The notes under the pieces were generated by a model. That model had not been told where the DNA came from. It saw only the letters and a list, made by a program, of their open reading frames with translations, and made no database searches. Source: Bacteroidota bacterium (GTDB taxonomy: Bacteria > Bacteroidota > Bacteroidia > Flavobacteriales_D > Sanyastnellaceae). From it: 64,000 bases of DNA. This document shows, in pieces, positions 51,159 to 60,890 of the stretch. Position 1 is the stretch's first letter. Each line of letters begins with the position of its first letter. The stretch spans positions 1 through 64,000 of the forward strand of contig JAQCBJ010000004.1 of the NCBI GenBank assembly GCA_027621555.1. The letters are read 5' to 3'. A program made the translations under genes and the position numbers.

Positions 51159-54100
51159 ATGCACGATTCACTTCCCCAACTTTCTAGCGCTGCTGGAAGG
51201 TTGTTCACATCTCAACGTGAGCGGAGCCTGTTTTGGTATGTGAAAAAAGGCGTTCTGCTGTCTTTGGCGCTTGTTGCCTTCGAGTCAACGCATGCCCAAT
51301 CCGAGTTGGAATGGTCGGAAGAAGGTCCCGTGGCCCGCGTTGCCTTGGAGTGGTCCTTGGCAGATCTCGACGTTGCACTTGCTCAACCGGAAGGACGCGC
51401 CATGGGGGAGTGGCAAAAACGCCTCGTTGGAGATTGGCTCGGAGTAGAGGTGTTGGATTGGCGTGAAGAGTGGGTTCCGTTGGAAGCGGAGTTGGAAGGA
51501 AGTTTTCGATCTCAATGGCGTTCAAAATCTGCCTTGCCCTGGTCGTGGGAGGTGCAAAGGGCCCAAAACAAGACGTGGCTGCGAGGCTCGGGGTCGCTGT
51601 TGCGATGGAACGCCGGCATTTGGGAGCGTCTCCTCGCGGTCGAAATCGTTGCAGGAGCGTCGCCCGTTGGAGCGCAGCGCGTGGTGCGAGATTGGCCGGA
51701 AAGCAGCGCACGCGCGGAGGGCACCTGGTTGGCCTACGCCAGCACCGAGGAAGGCATGCACTGTTTGGGGTACGACGAACTCCTCGCGGGGGGCGTGCAG
51801 CCTGAGGCCATCGACCCGCAAGGGTTGCGGTTGTTTGGGAGTGGGGGACGGTCGCTGCCGCTTTCGAACGATGTGGAGCGTCCGCTCGACATTCCTCAGC
51901 AGCGAGTGGTGCTGCGCGGGCTGGAAGACGGGTCGTTTGATCCGGGCGACGAGCTCTGTTGGTACGCTCCCTCTCACGAGACCTGGGCCTGGGACTCCCT
52001 CGATGGGTGGACGCATCAAGCGCCTTGGTGGGGAGACACCGCCAAATGGTACCTCCGGCTTGACGCCCCTCCGACGTTGGAGCGCTTGGACATGGCAACG
52101 ACGCTCGAAGTGACTGGGCCGGTGGACGAAACGCGCACTGCTCACGTCGCCTACGGCGTGGTGGAAGAGCACGAAGTGAACTTGATTCGGTCTGGCCGAA
52201 ATTGGTTCGGCGAACGGTTGTCGGCCCTTGGGGCCAACACGGCCACGTGGAACATCCCGTTGGCCAACCCCGTCCTGGGGGAGCAGGCCACCGTGAGGTT
52301 TGCCGCAGCCATGCGCAGCACGGGGTCGGGCACTTCGTCTCAATTGGAATACAGTTTTGGCAACGAGTCGCTCTTGTTGACGGACAACCTGTTGTCGCCC
52401 AGCTCCTTGTCTTACGGAAAGCTCGTGAGCGGAGAATTGTCTGCGCCGTTGACCCAGGCGGGCATTCAGGTTTTAGCCTCCTTCACCGCAGGGACCGACG
52501 ACTCCAACGCTTGGATGGATTACCTGGCCTATCAAGCGCCCCAATTGTTGGTTTACACCTCAGGCCAAACGACCGTCAACGGCCTTCCGGTTGACGCCGC
52601 TGGCAACAGCGTGGCGAGCGCGGAGTATGTGATGGGTGGGGCGACACCGGACGAGGTTTGGGATGTGACGGACCCGTTGGAGGTCAAGCGCATGCCGTCC
52701 TTTTCCGAATCGGGAAGCACCGTGTGGCGAGACGTCCAAGGCGTGCAACCCAAGCGCTACGCCGTGTTCCGTTGGAATGCCGCGAAACGCCCGGTCGCCC
52801 TGGGCGACGCGGCAAACAGCAACGTCCACGGCCTCGGTGAGGTGGACTACGTGATGGTGACGGTGCCTGCCTTAAGGCAAGCCGCAGACTCGTTGGCAGC
52901 CCTTCACGCGGCGCTGGGAAAGCGCGTGGCCGTAGTCCTTCAGCAAGACGTGTTTGACGCCTTTAGCTCCGGGGCGGGAGACCCCACGGCCCTCAAGATG
53001 CTCATGATGATGCTTCGCGATCGGGCTGAGGTCAGCCAAGGCGAGGTGGATCCGGCGAAATACCTCCTTTTGATGGGGGATGCTTCGTTCGAAAACCGCA
53101 ACGTGCAAGGTGCGGGCAACACCATCGTTGGATTTTATTCGTCCGAGTCGCTTCAAACCACTACGAGTTACATCTCGGACGACTATTTCGCCCTGACTGG
53201 AGAAGGGCAAGGAGCCTCACCACTGGACGCCCTGCAATTTGGGGTGGGGCGCATTCCGGCAACAGACTTGAATGCGGCCATGGCTGTGGTGGGCAAGGTG
53301 GCGACCTACCTCGGTTTTGGTGAGGTTGGCAGCGACGCTGAGTCGTGTTTGGACCCCAACGGGAGCAGCATCTATGGGCCGTGGCGCAACCGCGTGCTGT
53401 TTGTGTCGGACGACCAAGACGGCAACAATTTGGACGGCCATCGCTACATGCAAAACAGCGAAGAGCACAGCAACACGATTCGCACCAACCACAACGAATA
53501 CGACGTGCTGAAGGTGTACCCCGACGCGTACGTCCAAACCAACACGCCCGGCGGCGAGCGCTACGACGACGCGGCCGCGGAGATCGCGCGACGGGTGGAC
53601 GAAGGTGCGCTCATCGTGAATTACATCGGTCACGGTGGCGAGCGCGGCTGGGCGCACGAACGGATCCTCAACCTCGAGACCATTCAGGGTTGGCGTAACC
53701 GTCGTCGACTGCCGGTGTTCATGACAGCAACGTGCGAGCTGTTCCGGTACGACGATCCAGACATCTCTTCTGCAGGCGAAGCCATTTTGTTCAATCCCGA
53801 CGGCGGCGGGGTGGCTTTGCTCACCACAACGCGCACGGTGTACAGCGCCGGAAACCAGCAGGTGAACCGCGCGTTTTTCGAGACCGCTTTGAACGACGTG
53901 GGGAGCCGTTGTTTGGGCGACATCTACATGGACACCAAGAATTCAGACCAAATCACGTCCAACACGAACAGCCGCAACTTCAGCTTGATGGGCGACCCAG
54001 GGCTCGCGCTGGCCTACCCCAAGCAGCATGTGTACCTCACGCAAGTGCCGGACACCATCCGGTCGCTGGAAGAGGTCGTGGTGCGCGGATACGTGGGGAA

Positions 54101-55085
54101 CGCGACCGGGGACACCTTGTCGGATTTCAACGGGGTGGTGGTGCCCAGCGTGTTTGACAAGCGGGCCACGGTGACGACGCTTGACAACGACCAGTCGGAC
54201 GGTCCGTACACCTATGAAGTGTACCAAAACATCCTGCACAAGGGACTCGCGACGGTGAACGAGGGAGTGTTTGAATTTCGTTTCATCGTTCCGAGGGACA
54301 TCGACTACACCTACGGTACGGGCCGCATCAGTTGCTATGCGCTGTCAGACCAAACCGACGCCCACGGTTACACGGAAGAGGTTGTCATTGGCGGCACGGT
54401 GGAAAATCCGTTGTTTGACGACCAAGGGCCGGTGTTGTCGTTGTTCATGAACGACACCCTGTTCCGTGCCGGGGACGTGGTTCACGAAGATCCTTGGCTC
54501 TTCGCGAGGGTGTTTGACGAGAGCGGCATCAACACCTCGGGGAACGGCATCGGCCACGATGCAAAGGCGATCTTGGACGGCGATGCGAGCCGACCCTTCG
54601 TGTTGAACGAATACTTCGTCTCCGATTTGGACACGTACCAGAGCGGCAGCATTCGCTTCCCCTTCCAAAACTTGAGCGAAGGGACCCACGAACTGGAAAT
54701 GAAGGTTTGGGATGTGGCCAACAACAGCGCCACGGCGTCGACCCATTTTGTGGTCGCGTCGTCGTTGGACGTAGCCTTGGTCGAAGTGCTGGCTTACCCC
54801 AACCCCGCCTACGAGGACGTGACGTTTCGAATGACGGGGAACCAAGCGTGCAAGCCGGCCAACGTCACGTTGGAAATCTTCAACGTGCGCGGGGACAAGG
54901 TGCACGAACAGTTCTTTGAGGGCGAGGTGCTCGGTTTTCGAGACGACGTGATGACATGGGATTTGAAACCTTCAGGCGGCGGTTCCGTAACCCCCGGCGT
55001 GTATGTGTTCCGTGTCACCTGGAAAAACGAATTTGAACAATCCGCACAATACGCGGACAAATTGGTCGTTCTTCGACCCCAATGA
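51159..55085 (+). CDS. porU: Type IX secretion sortase PorU (C25 gingipain-like)
   Basis: A protein of about 1308 aa. A signal peptide region (VKKGVLLSLALVAFESTHAQ) precedes a long beta-rich N-terminal part and a C25 peptidase domain with catalytic His825 (NYIGHGGE) and Cys859 (MTATCELF). The C-terminus (about 1210-1308) is a type IX sorting domain: VLAYPNPAYEDV, the LEIFNVRGDKV strand, GVYVFRVTW and a final KLVV. PorU removes sorting domains from secreted cargo and attaches cargo to lipid at the cell surface, in a shuttle with PorV, whose gene follows. The start may be ATG 51159 or GTG 51240, which begins directly with the signal peptide. The gldJ-porP-porU-porV neighbourhood is conserved. 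Confidence 0.93.
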   Translation: MHDSLPQLSSAAGRLFTSQRERSLFWYVKKGVLLSLALVAFESTHAQSELEWSEEGPVARVALEWSLADLDVALAQPEGRAMGEWQKRLVGDWLGVEVLDWREEWVPLEAELEGSFRSQWRSKSALPWSWEVQRAQNKTWLRGSGSLLRWNAGIWERLLAVEIVAGASPVGAQRVVRDWPESSARAEGTWLAYASTEEGMHCLGYDELLAGGVQPEAIDPQGLRLFGSGGRSLPLSNDVERPLDIPQQRVVLRGLEDGSFDPGDELCWYAPSHETWAWDSLDGWTHQAPWWGDTAKWYLRLDAPPTLERLDMATTLEVTGPVDETRTAHVAYGVVEEHEVNLIRSGRNWFGERLSALGANTATWNIPLANPVLGEQATVRFAAAMRSTGSGTSSQLEYSFGNESLLLTDNLLSPSSLSYGKLVSGELSAPLTQAGIQVLASFTAGTDDSNAWMDYLAYQAPQLLVYTSGQTTVNGLPVDAAGNSVASAEYVMGGATPDEVWDVTDPLEVKRMPSFSESGSTVWRDVQGVQPKRYAVFRWNAAKRPVALGDAANSNVHGLGEVDYVMVTVPALRQAADSLAALHAALGKRVAVVLQQDVFDAFSSGAGDPTALKMLMMMLRDRAEVSQGEVDPAKYLLLMGDASFENRNVQGAGNTIVGFYSSESLQTTTSYISDDYFALTGEGQGASPLDALQFGVGRIPATDLNAAMAVVGKVATYLGFGEVGSDAESCLDPNGSSIYGPWRNRVLFVSDDQDGNNLDGHRYMQNSEEHSNTIRTNHNEYDVLKVYPDAYVQTNTPGGERYDDAAAEIARRVDEGALIVNYIGHGGERGWAHERILNLETIQGWRNRRRLPVFMTATCELFRYDDPDISSAGEAILFNPDGGGVALLTTTRTVYSAGNQQVNRAFFETALNDVGSRCLGDIYMDTKNSDQITSNTNSRNFSLMGDPGLALAYPKQHVYLTQVPDTIRSLEEVVVRGYVGNATGDTLSDFNGVVVPSVFDKRATVTTLDNDQSDGPYTYEVYQNILHKGLATVNEGVFEFRFIVPRDIDYTYGTGRISCYALSDQTDAHGYTEEVVIGGTVENPLFDDQGPVLSLFMNDTLFRAGDVVHEDPWLFARVFDESGINTSGNGIGHDAKAILDGDASRPFVLNEYFVSDLDTYQSGSIRFPFQNLSEGTHELEMKVWDVANNSATASTHFVVASSLDVALVEVLAYPNPAYEDVTFRMTGNQACKPANVTLEIFNVRGDKVHEQFFEGEVLGFRDDVMTWDLKPSGGGSVTPGVYVFRVTWKNEFEQSAQYADKLVVLRPQ

Positions 55086-55102
55086 CGCGCTGCGCGCTTG
55101 AT

Positions 55103-55110
55103 TAACTTTG
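55103..55110 (+). promoter_or_regulatory. -7 type promoter element (TAACTTTG) of porV
   Basis: An exact TAnnTTTG match in the 36-base gap between porU and porV, 11 nt before ATG 55122. PorV may therefore be made in excess of PorU. Confidence 0.55.
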
Positions 55111-55121
55111 GCAGCTCTACG

Positions 55122-56375
55122 ATGAAGCAACTACTTACTTACGCCTTTGCCGGACTTGTGGTCTTGGCCCTCGGAACGCCTCAGCACGCATGGGGCCAAA
55201 TCGTCGAGGAGGATCCCACGCAATTGCTGCAATTGAACACCATCACCACCGCGGTTCCGTTTTTGATGATCGCGCCGGACTCTCGTTCCGGAGCCATGGG
55301 AGATGTGGGCGTGGCGTTGTCACCCGACGCGAACAGCATGCACTGGAACCCCGCGAAAATGGCGTTCACGGCGAATGAAGTCGAGATGAGCCTCAGCTAC
55401 GCGCCCTGGCTGCGAGCGTTGGTGGACGACATGAATCTCGCGTACGTCAGCAGCGTACGCCGCTTGAACAAGCGCCAAGCCTACGGGGTGGCGCTTCGCT
55501 ATTTCAGCTTGGGAAACATCACGTTTACGGACGAAGTGGGAACGACCATTCGGGACTTTCAACCGGCCGAACTCAGTTTGGACGGAGGATTTTCTCAAAA
55601 ATTCTCGGACCGCTTTAGCGGAGGCTTCTCCGCCCGATTCATCCACAGCAACTTGACGGGAGGTACGGCCGTGCAAGGTGCGGAGAGCCGACCTGGCATT
55701 TCCGTCGCAGCGGACCTAAGCATGTACTACGTGAACGACCAGGCGGATTGGGGAAACAAAGATGGAACGTTCAGCTGGGGCCTCAACATGAGCAACCTCG
55801 GTGCGAAGATGTCCTACACTGAGACGGCGGCACGGGATTTCATCCCGAGCAACCTTCGAATCGGGGCAGCCTACGAAACGGAGATTGACGACTACAACAG
55901 CATTACGATTGCTTTGGACGGCAACAAGCTTTTGGTGCCCACCCAGCCCATTTACGCTTTGGACGACCCGTCGCAGATTGTCAGCGGGTTGGACCCCAAC
56001 GTCGGGGTGGCCTCAGGCATCGTTCAGAGCTTTTACGACGCACCGGGTGTCGTGACCTTTGACAACGACGGCAACCCTTCGGTCCTCGAAGGAAGTCGTT
56101 TGAAGGAAGAACTCCGTGAAGTCAACCTCGGTGCTGGCTTGGAGTACAACTTCGCCGATGTGTTCGCGTTCCGAACGGGGTATTTCTTTGAGCACTTCAG
56201 CAAAGGAAACCGCCAGTTCATCACGTTGGGCGCCGGTGTGAAGTACACGGTATTCACGGTGGACCTCAGCTACTTGATCAGCACCACCCAACAGAATCCT
56301 TTGGCGAACACGTTGCGGTTCTCCCTGCGCCTGCAGTTCTCTGACCTCGCGGATTACATCCAAGGCGAGGAATGA
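55122..56375 (+). CDS. porV: Type IX secretion outer-membrane protein PorV (LptO)
   Basis: A 417-aa FadL-like barrel with a signal peptide ([18 protein letters not shown]). The mature start has the family block [24 protein letters not shown] and the segment [12 protein letters not shown]. PorV shuttles secreted cargo from the SprA pore to the PorU/PorQ/PorZ attachment complex. The start ATG 55122 rather than the frame opening at 55098 is supported by the signal peptide and the TAACTTTG element. It overlaps ispF by 4 nt. Confidence 0.94.
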   Translation: MKQLLTYAFAGLVVLALGTPQHAWGQIVEEDPTQLLQLNTITTAVPFLMIAPDSRSGAMGDVGVALSPDANSMHWNPAKMAFTANEVEMSLSYAPWLRALVDDMNLAYVSSVRRLNKRQAYGVALRYFSLGNITFTDEVGTTIRDFQPAELSLDGGFSQKFSDRFSGGFSARFIHSNLTGGTAVQGAESRPGISVAADLSMYYVNDQADWGNKDGTFSWGLNMSNLGAKMSYTETAARDFIPSNLRIGAAYETEIDDYNSITIALDGNKLLVPTQPIYALDDPSQIVSGLDPNVGVASGIVQSFYDAPGVVTFDNDGNPSVLEGSRLKEELREVNLGAGLEYNFADVFAFRTGYFFEHFSKGNRQFITLGAGVKYTVFTVDLSYLISTTQQNPLANTLRFSLRLQFSDLADYIQGEE

Positions 56376-56854
56376 GCATGCGCATTGGCTACGGTTACGA
56401 CGTTCACCAACTCGCAGAAGGTGAGGACTTGGTGATTGGCGGATTGACCGTTCCTCACGAAAAAGGATCCGTAGGCCACAGCGACGCGGACGTGTTGCTT
56501 CACGTCATTTGCGACGCCTTGCTCGGTGCCCTAGCACTTGGGGACATCGGCACCCACTTTCCCGACACCGATCCCACTTACAAGGGCATTGACAGCAAAA
56601 TCCTGTTGCGTGACACCTGGAAATTGGTTCAGGCTGAAGGCTACGCCTTGGCCAACCTTGATTCCACAGTGTGTTTGCAGCGCCCCAAACTGAAGCCTCA
56701 CATTCCTGCCATGCGGGAGTGCATCGCGGGCATCCTAGGTGTGGACATCAGTCGCATTGGCATCAAGGCGACCACCACCGAAAAGCTCGGATTTGTAGGA
56801 CTGGAGCAAGGAATCAGCGCCCACGCCGTAGTGCTTCTCGAGGCTCAGGCCTGA
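56372..56854 (+). CDS. ispF: 2-C-methyl-D-erythritol 2,4-cyclodiphosphate synthase
   Basis: A 160-aa trimeric enzyme of the non-mevalonate isoprenoid pathway. The zinc ligands are in GYDVHQL (Asp10, His12) and the H of the [10 protein letters not shown] segment; the substrate loop [10 protein letters not shown] and the C-terminal [13 protein letters not shown] are complete. It starts in an ATGA overlap with porV and may be cotranslated. It converges with the DUF4956 gene, overlapping by 10 nt. Confidence 0.96.
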   Translation: MSMRIGYGYDVHQLAEGEDLVIGGLTVPHEKGSVGHSDADVLLHVICDALLGALALGDIGTHFPDTDPTYKGIDSKILLRDTWKLVQAEGYALANLDSTVCLQRPKLKPHIPAMRECIAGILGVDISRIGIKATTTEKLGFVGLEQGISAHAVVLLEAQA

Positions 56855-57504
56855 CCTTCTTCGAAATGGCCCGGCTCGTTGTCGGCGGAGAAGTGAATCT
56901 TGATGTTCGCGGTGTCGCGAAGCAAGTCCACCTTGCCAATCTCAAGTTGCACGATGGTCACGCCTGTACGGCGCTCCAAGTCGGCCACGAGTTCGCCGCG
57001 CTTGCCTTCGTGGAGCAAATCGATGCGGTCGTACACCACCATTTTGGTGGCGAGGTGTTCCACAAACCACAGGCGTTCCAAGACGAAAGAGAGCACCCAA
57101 ATGAGCACGTTTGCCACGACAATCTCCATCCACGAAGCCGCGAGGGGTGCCAAGGCATTGATGACTGCCAGCGCAATCACGATGAACAAGTAGGTCATCT
57201 CCCGAATGGGGATGGCGTTGGTTCGGTAGCGAATGATTCCGAAAATGGCAAACAGCCCTAGGGCAAAGGCCAAATCAATCTCCACTCCGGCAAGCAAGCG
57301 GCAGAGCAGGAACACCGCGGTCGACACCAACATGAAGGTGAACACGAAGTCGCGGCGTTTCGCGGCCATGTGGTAGATGAACCTCACCACGACCAACGAC
57401 GAAACCAAGTTCAAAGCGAACAAGGCCAGGAGCGAATCCCAGCCGCTGACCAAGGAATTCAAGGCTTGGAGGGGGAGGGAGGTCAAAAGGGTGGTGCAGA
57501 TCAT
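56845..57504 (-). CDS. DUF4956 membrane protein
   Basis: A 219-aa protein with about four hydrophobic segments (about residues 25-45, 55-72, 78-92, 103-120) and a soluble C-terminal domain. The family pattern [19 protein letters not shown] follows the fourth segment. DUF4956 proteins are usually encoded next to VTC-domain proteins, as here (4-nt overlap with the gene upstream), so the two probably form a unit. Their joint function in bacteria is not established. Confidence 0.85.
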   Translation of the reverse strand: MICTTLLTSLPLQALNSLVSGWDSLLALFALNLVSSLVVVRFIYHMAAKRRDFVFTFMLVSTAVFLLCRLLAGVEIDLAFALGLFAIFGIIRYRTNAIPIREMTYLFIVIALAVINALAPLAASWMEIVVANVLIWVLSFVLERLWFVEHLATKMVVYDRIDLLHEGKRGELVADLERRTGVTIVQLEIGKVDLLRDTANIKIHFSADNEPGHFEEGQA

Positions 57505-58343
57505 CTCAAGAGGGATTCGAGGGCAAAGGTCGGGTTTGCAGCGTAGTGTTCAGCACGGGCCAAATCACGCAAGGCGGAACGGTACGATCGGATGGGACGA
57601 TTGGGGGCGATGACGGCGTTTCCGAGGACGAATTTGGAAACACGGAGTGCACGTCCGAGAGGCCCACGCCGCCCAGGTTGTCGGCGAAACGATTGGATCA
57701 AGGAGCCTTGGTGATTGACGGTGCTCTGCTTCCATTCGACGACCGCCAAGTGAGGAATGGGGCGGGTCCAGGCGTGGCTGTCTGCACTTTGGTCAGGCTT
57801 GACATAGGCCAAGTCTTGGTCAAACGTGATGCGTTCGTCCGACTCGAGGTGAACCAAGGTAAAGCGTTCGAAGGAGCTCTGAAGCATGGGTTCGAGTTGG
57901 TCTGCGTAGGGGACCAATTCGGCCAAAAAGGCTTGTTCACGATCCGTCAACGGGTCGTTCCATGCGAGTGAATTCGAGCGAACCATGCGTTCTTTCGTGG
58001 TCTTGCCGTAGACGTCACGTCGCTTGACTTCCAAAAAGGCCACTCCAGTGTTGTCGTAGTGTCGAATCCGTATTTTGAACCGTGAATTTCTTCCCCGTGT
58101 GTGGTCCTCCAGGCATTGAGCGTTCGCTGTATCGAAATACAGGTTGTTGTATCTCGTGGAGGGGTGTCCTTCGATGGTCAGCACACAATGCTCGCTCAGG
58201 TCCGTTACCACCGGTGCGAGCCAATCGGTAGGCACCACAAATTTGGAGTCGAATCGGTCCATGAGGGCCACGCTTTCGATGGCATCCAGACCAATGGACT
58301 CCTTGCGGTGGAGCAATTCGTTGAGGTTCAGCACGGGATTCAA
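57501..58343 (-). CDS. VTC-domain (polyphosphate polymerase-like) protein
   Basis: A 280-aa protein of the VTC/CYTH-like tunnel fold. Characteristic basic and acidic strands are visible: MDRFDSKFVVP, TRYNNLYFDT, RFKIRIRHYD, FLEVKRRD, RITFDQDLAY and AVVEWK. In yeast the VTC domain makes polyphosphate from ATP; bacterial homologues are unproven. It lies upstream of, and overlapping, the DUF4956 gene. A TACCTTCA element at 58383-58390 on the minus strand may be the promoter of the pair. Confidence 0.85.
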   Translation of the reverse strand: MNPVLNLNELLHRKESIGLDAIESVALMDRFDSKFVVPTDWLAPVVTDLSEHCVLTIEGHPSTRYNNLYFDTANAQCLEDHTRGRNSRFKIRIRHYDNTGVAFLEVKRRDVYGKTTKERMVRSNSLAWNDPLTDREQAFLAELVPYADQLEPMLQSSFERFTLVHLESDERITFDQDLAYVKPDQSADSHAWTRPIPHLAVVEWKQSTVNHQGSLIQSFRRQPGRRGPLGRALRVSKFVLGNAVIAPNRPIRSYRSALRDLARAEHYAANPTFALESLLR

Positions 58344-58515
58344 AATTCAGGCAGGCAGGGGTGCACTACGAAAGCGCGGCGGTGAAGGTACAACGCGCAG
58401 TGCAAGGCGTTCGTTGCTTGGGTTTGTGAGTCCTTGTAAATCGTGTATTTAGTACACGGATAAGCCCCATGGAAGGCTCGTGGACTTGGTCCGGCGAACG
58501 GGTGAGGCAGAACGC

Positions 58516-58523
58516 TATATTTG
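58516..58523 (+). promoter_or_regulatory. -7 type promoter element (TATATTTG) of the pyruvate dehydrogenase operon
   Basis: An exact TAnnTTTG match with a leader of about 18 nt to ATG 58542. Confidence 0.55.
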
Positions 58524-58541
58524 AGCGTTAATCCCATCGAG

Positions 58542-59612
58542 ATGGCAACTTCACAACCCACTGCCGCTGCAGCGCCTAAAAAGCCTGCAAAAGCAAGTCG
58601 TCAGCCGGCTGCCAAGAAGTCCGGTTCGGCCCTCAAAAAGGAAACGTACACGCGTTGGTTCCGCGAGATGTACCTCATGCGCAAGTTCGAGGAACGTTGC
58701 GGTCAACTCTACATTCAGCAAAAGTTTGGTGGTTTTTGCCACTTGTACATTGGACAAGAAGCGGTGCTTTCTGGCATGCGCGAGGCCATCCGACCCACGG
58801 ATCGGGTCATCACGGCCTACCGTGACCACGCGCACCCGTTGGTGCTGGGCACTGACCCCAAGTACGTGATGGCGGAGATGTATGGCAAAAAGACCGGCAC
58901 CAGCAAGGGCAAAGGCGGCTCCATGCACATGTTTGACAAAGAGCGCAACCTCTTTGGCGGGCACGGCATCGTTGGCGGCCAGATTGGCCTCGGCGCGGGC
59001 ATCGCCTTCGCAGACAAGTACCGCAAGGAAGACCACGTAACGGTCTGCTTCATGGGAGACGGTGCGGCCCGTCAGGGCATGTTGCACGAGACGTTCAACA
59101 TGGCCATGACGTGGAAGCTCCCCGTGATTTTCATCATCGAGAACAACCAATACGCGATGGGCACGTCGGTGGAGCGCACCTCGAATGTGACTGATCTCGA
59201 GACCTTGGGTGCCAGCTACAAGATGCCTTCGGCGACGGTGGACGGCATGAGCCCCGAGGCGGTGCGCGACGCCATTGCGGAGGCCGCTGAACGCGGCCGC
59301 AAAGGCGAGGGCCCCACGTTGTTGGACATCCAGACCTACCGCTACAAGGGGCACTCCATGAGTGACCCTCAGAAGTACCGCACCAAGGAAGAGGTTGCGA
59401 GTTACGTGGAGCGCGATCCGATCGAGCACGTGCGTGGTGTGATTTTGGACAACAAGTGGATGAAGGAAGACGAGCTGAAGGCCGTCGAAAAAGAGATCAA
59501 AGCGCAGGTGGAAGACGCCATCAAATTCGCTGAAGAGAGCCCACTTCCAGATGCTTCCGAATTGTACGAAGACGTCTACATGCAACCCGATTACCCCTTT
59601 GTGAACGACTGA
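58542..59612 (+). CDS. pdhA: Pyruvate dehydrogenase E1 component subunit alpha
   Basis: A 356-aa protein. After an unusual Ala/Lys-rich N-terminal tail (residues 1-35, likely disordered), the E1-alpha fold carries the thiamine diphosphate motif GDGAARQGMLHE...ENNQYAMGT (about residues 170-210), the phosphorylation-loop region YRYKGHSMSDPQKYR and KFGGFCHLYIGQEA. With the beta subunit, encoded elsewhere, it decarboxylates pyruvate. It forms a unit with the E2 gene 1 nt downstream. The start is ATG 58542; the frame is open to a TTG at 58521 inside the promoter. Confidence 0.95.
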   Translation: MATSQPTAAAAPKKPAKASRQPAAKKSGSALKKETYTRWFREMYLMRKFEERCGQLYIQQKFGGFCHLYIGQEAVLSGMREAIRPTDRVITAYRDHAHPLVLGTDPKYVMAEMYGKKTGTSKGKGGSMHMFDKERNLFGGHGIVGGQIGLGAGIAFADKYRKEDHVTVCFMGDGAARQGMLHETFNMAMTWKLPVIFIIENNQYAMGTSVERTSNVTDLETLGASYKMPSATVDGMSPEAVRDAIAEAAERGRKGEGPTLLDIQTYRYKGHSMSDPQKYRTKEEVASYVERDPIEHVRGVILDNKWMKEDELKAVEKEIKAQVEDAIKFAEESPLPDASELYEDVYMQPDYPFVND

Positions 59613-59613
59613 C

Positions 59614-60861
59614 ATGGCAGAGATCATTCGCATGCCTAAACTGAGCGACACCATGACCGAAGGGGTCGTCGCTGAGTGGCACAAAAAGATTGGCGACGAG
59701 GTGGAGAGCGGCGAATTGCTTGCTGAAATCGAAACCGACAAGGCCACGATGGAATTTGAGTCGTTCCAGGACGGCGTGCTCTTGCACATCGGGGTGGACA
59801 AAGGGGGCACGGCTCCCGTCGACAGCGTGTTGTGCGTGTTGGGCGAGAAAGGCGAAGACATCGCCGAGCTTTTGGCTTCCGCCGAGGCGGAGGCTCCCGC
59901 GAAGGAGGCGGCAGCGGCCCCAGCTCCGGCCCCAGCTCCGGTACCCGCAGCGGCACCCGCCCCTGCCCCCGCAGCACCGTCTCCTGCTCCCCAAGCGTCT
60001 CCAGCTCCAGCACCCGCAGTGGCGAATGGACGCGTGAAAGCCTCCCCGCTCGCGAAGAAACTCGCTGAGGACCGCGGATTGAGCTTGGGATTGATTCCCG
60101 GTTCAGGCGAAGGCGGACGCATTGTGAAGCGCGACGTGGAAGCGTTTGTCGGAGGCGGTGCGAGTGCCGCAACGGCTGTGGAGCGCTTCACCGAAGTAGG
60201 TGTGTCGCAGATGCGCAAGACCATTGCTCGTCGTTTGGCCGAGAGCAAGTTCACGGCGCCTCACTTCTACTTGAGCCTGACCATTGACATGGACGCGGCC
60301 ATGGTGGCCCGCAAGGCCATCAACGACCGCGGCCCGCATAAAGTCAGCTTCAACGACATGGTCGTCAAGGCTGTAGCGATGGCCCTCAAGAACCATCCAG
60401 CCGTCAACAGCAGCTGGTTGGAGGACCGCATTCGCTACAACGAGCACGTCCACATTGGCGTGGCGGTGGCGGTGGAAGATGGCTTGCTCGTGCCCGTGGT
60501 GCGCCACGCGAACGTGAAGTCGTTTGGGGAGATTGGCGTGGAAGTGCGCGAGTTTGCCCAAAAAGCCAAGGACAAGAAGCTCCAGCCCAGCGACTGGGAA
60601 GGCAACACGTTCACGATTTCCAACCTCGGCATGTTTGGCATCGACGAGTTCACGGCCATCATCAACCCACCCGATGCATGCATCCTTGCGGTGGGTGGCA
60701 TCCAGGCTGTGCCTGTGGTGCGCGACGGAGCCGTGGTTCCCGGCCACACCATGAAGGTGACCTTGAGCTGCGACCACCGCGTGGTGGACGGTGCCACGGG
60801 CGCGGCCTTCTTGAACGAGGTCAAGCAAAACTTGGAGAATCCCGTTTTGATGTTGGTCTGA
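59614..60861 (+). CDS. pdhC: Pyruvate dehydrogenase E2 component (dihydrolipoyl acetyltransferase)
   Basis: A 415-aa protein with one lipoyl domain (residues 1-80, lipoylated Lys in ETDKATM), an Ala/Pro-rich linker (about 95-140), an E3-binding domain (about 145-180) with ASPLAKKLAEDRG, and the acetyltransferase core (about 190-415) ending with the HRVVDGATGAAF active-site His. Many Bacteroidota E2 proteins carry two lipoyl domains; this one has one. It is coupled to pdhA. Confidence 0.95.
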   Translation: MAEIIRMPKLSDTMTEGVVAEWHKKIGDEVESGELLAEIETDKATMEFESFQDGVLLHIGVDKGGTAPVDSVLCVLGEKGEDIAELLASAEAEAPAKEAAAAPAPAPAPVPAAAPAPAPAAPSPAPQASPAPAPAVANGRVKASPLAKKLAEDRGLSLGLIPGSGEGGRIVKRDVEAFVGGGASAATAVERFTEVGVSQMRKTIARRLAESKFTAPHFYLSLTIDMDAAMVARKAINDRGPHKVSFNDMVVKAVAMALKNHPAVNSSWLEDRIRYNEHVHIGVAVAVEDGLLVPVVRHANVKSFGEIGVEVREFAQKAKDKKLQPSDWEGNTFTISNLGMFGIDEFTAIINPPDACILAVGGIQAVPVVRDGAVVPGHTMKVTLSCDHRVVDGATGAAFLNEVKQNLENPVLMLV

Positions 60862-60875
60862 CGGGACGGGGGACG

Positions 60876-60882
60876 TAGCTTG
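60876..60882 (+). promoter_or_regulatory. Degenerate -7 element (TAGCTTG) before recG
   Basis: TAGCTTG fits TAnnTTG and ends 8 nt before ATG 60891. It is a weaker member of the close-spaced group. Confidence 0.3.
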
Positions 60883-60890
60883 CCGTAACC

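Noticed and set aside
59905-60030. Short-period repetitive GC-rich DNA in pdhC
   Set aside because: It encodes the Ala/Pro-rich flexible linker expected in E2 subunits.
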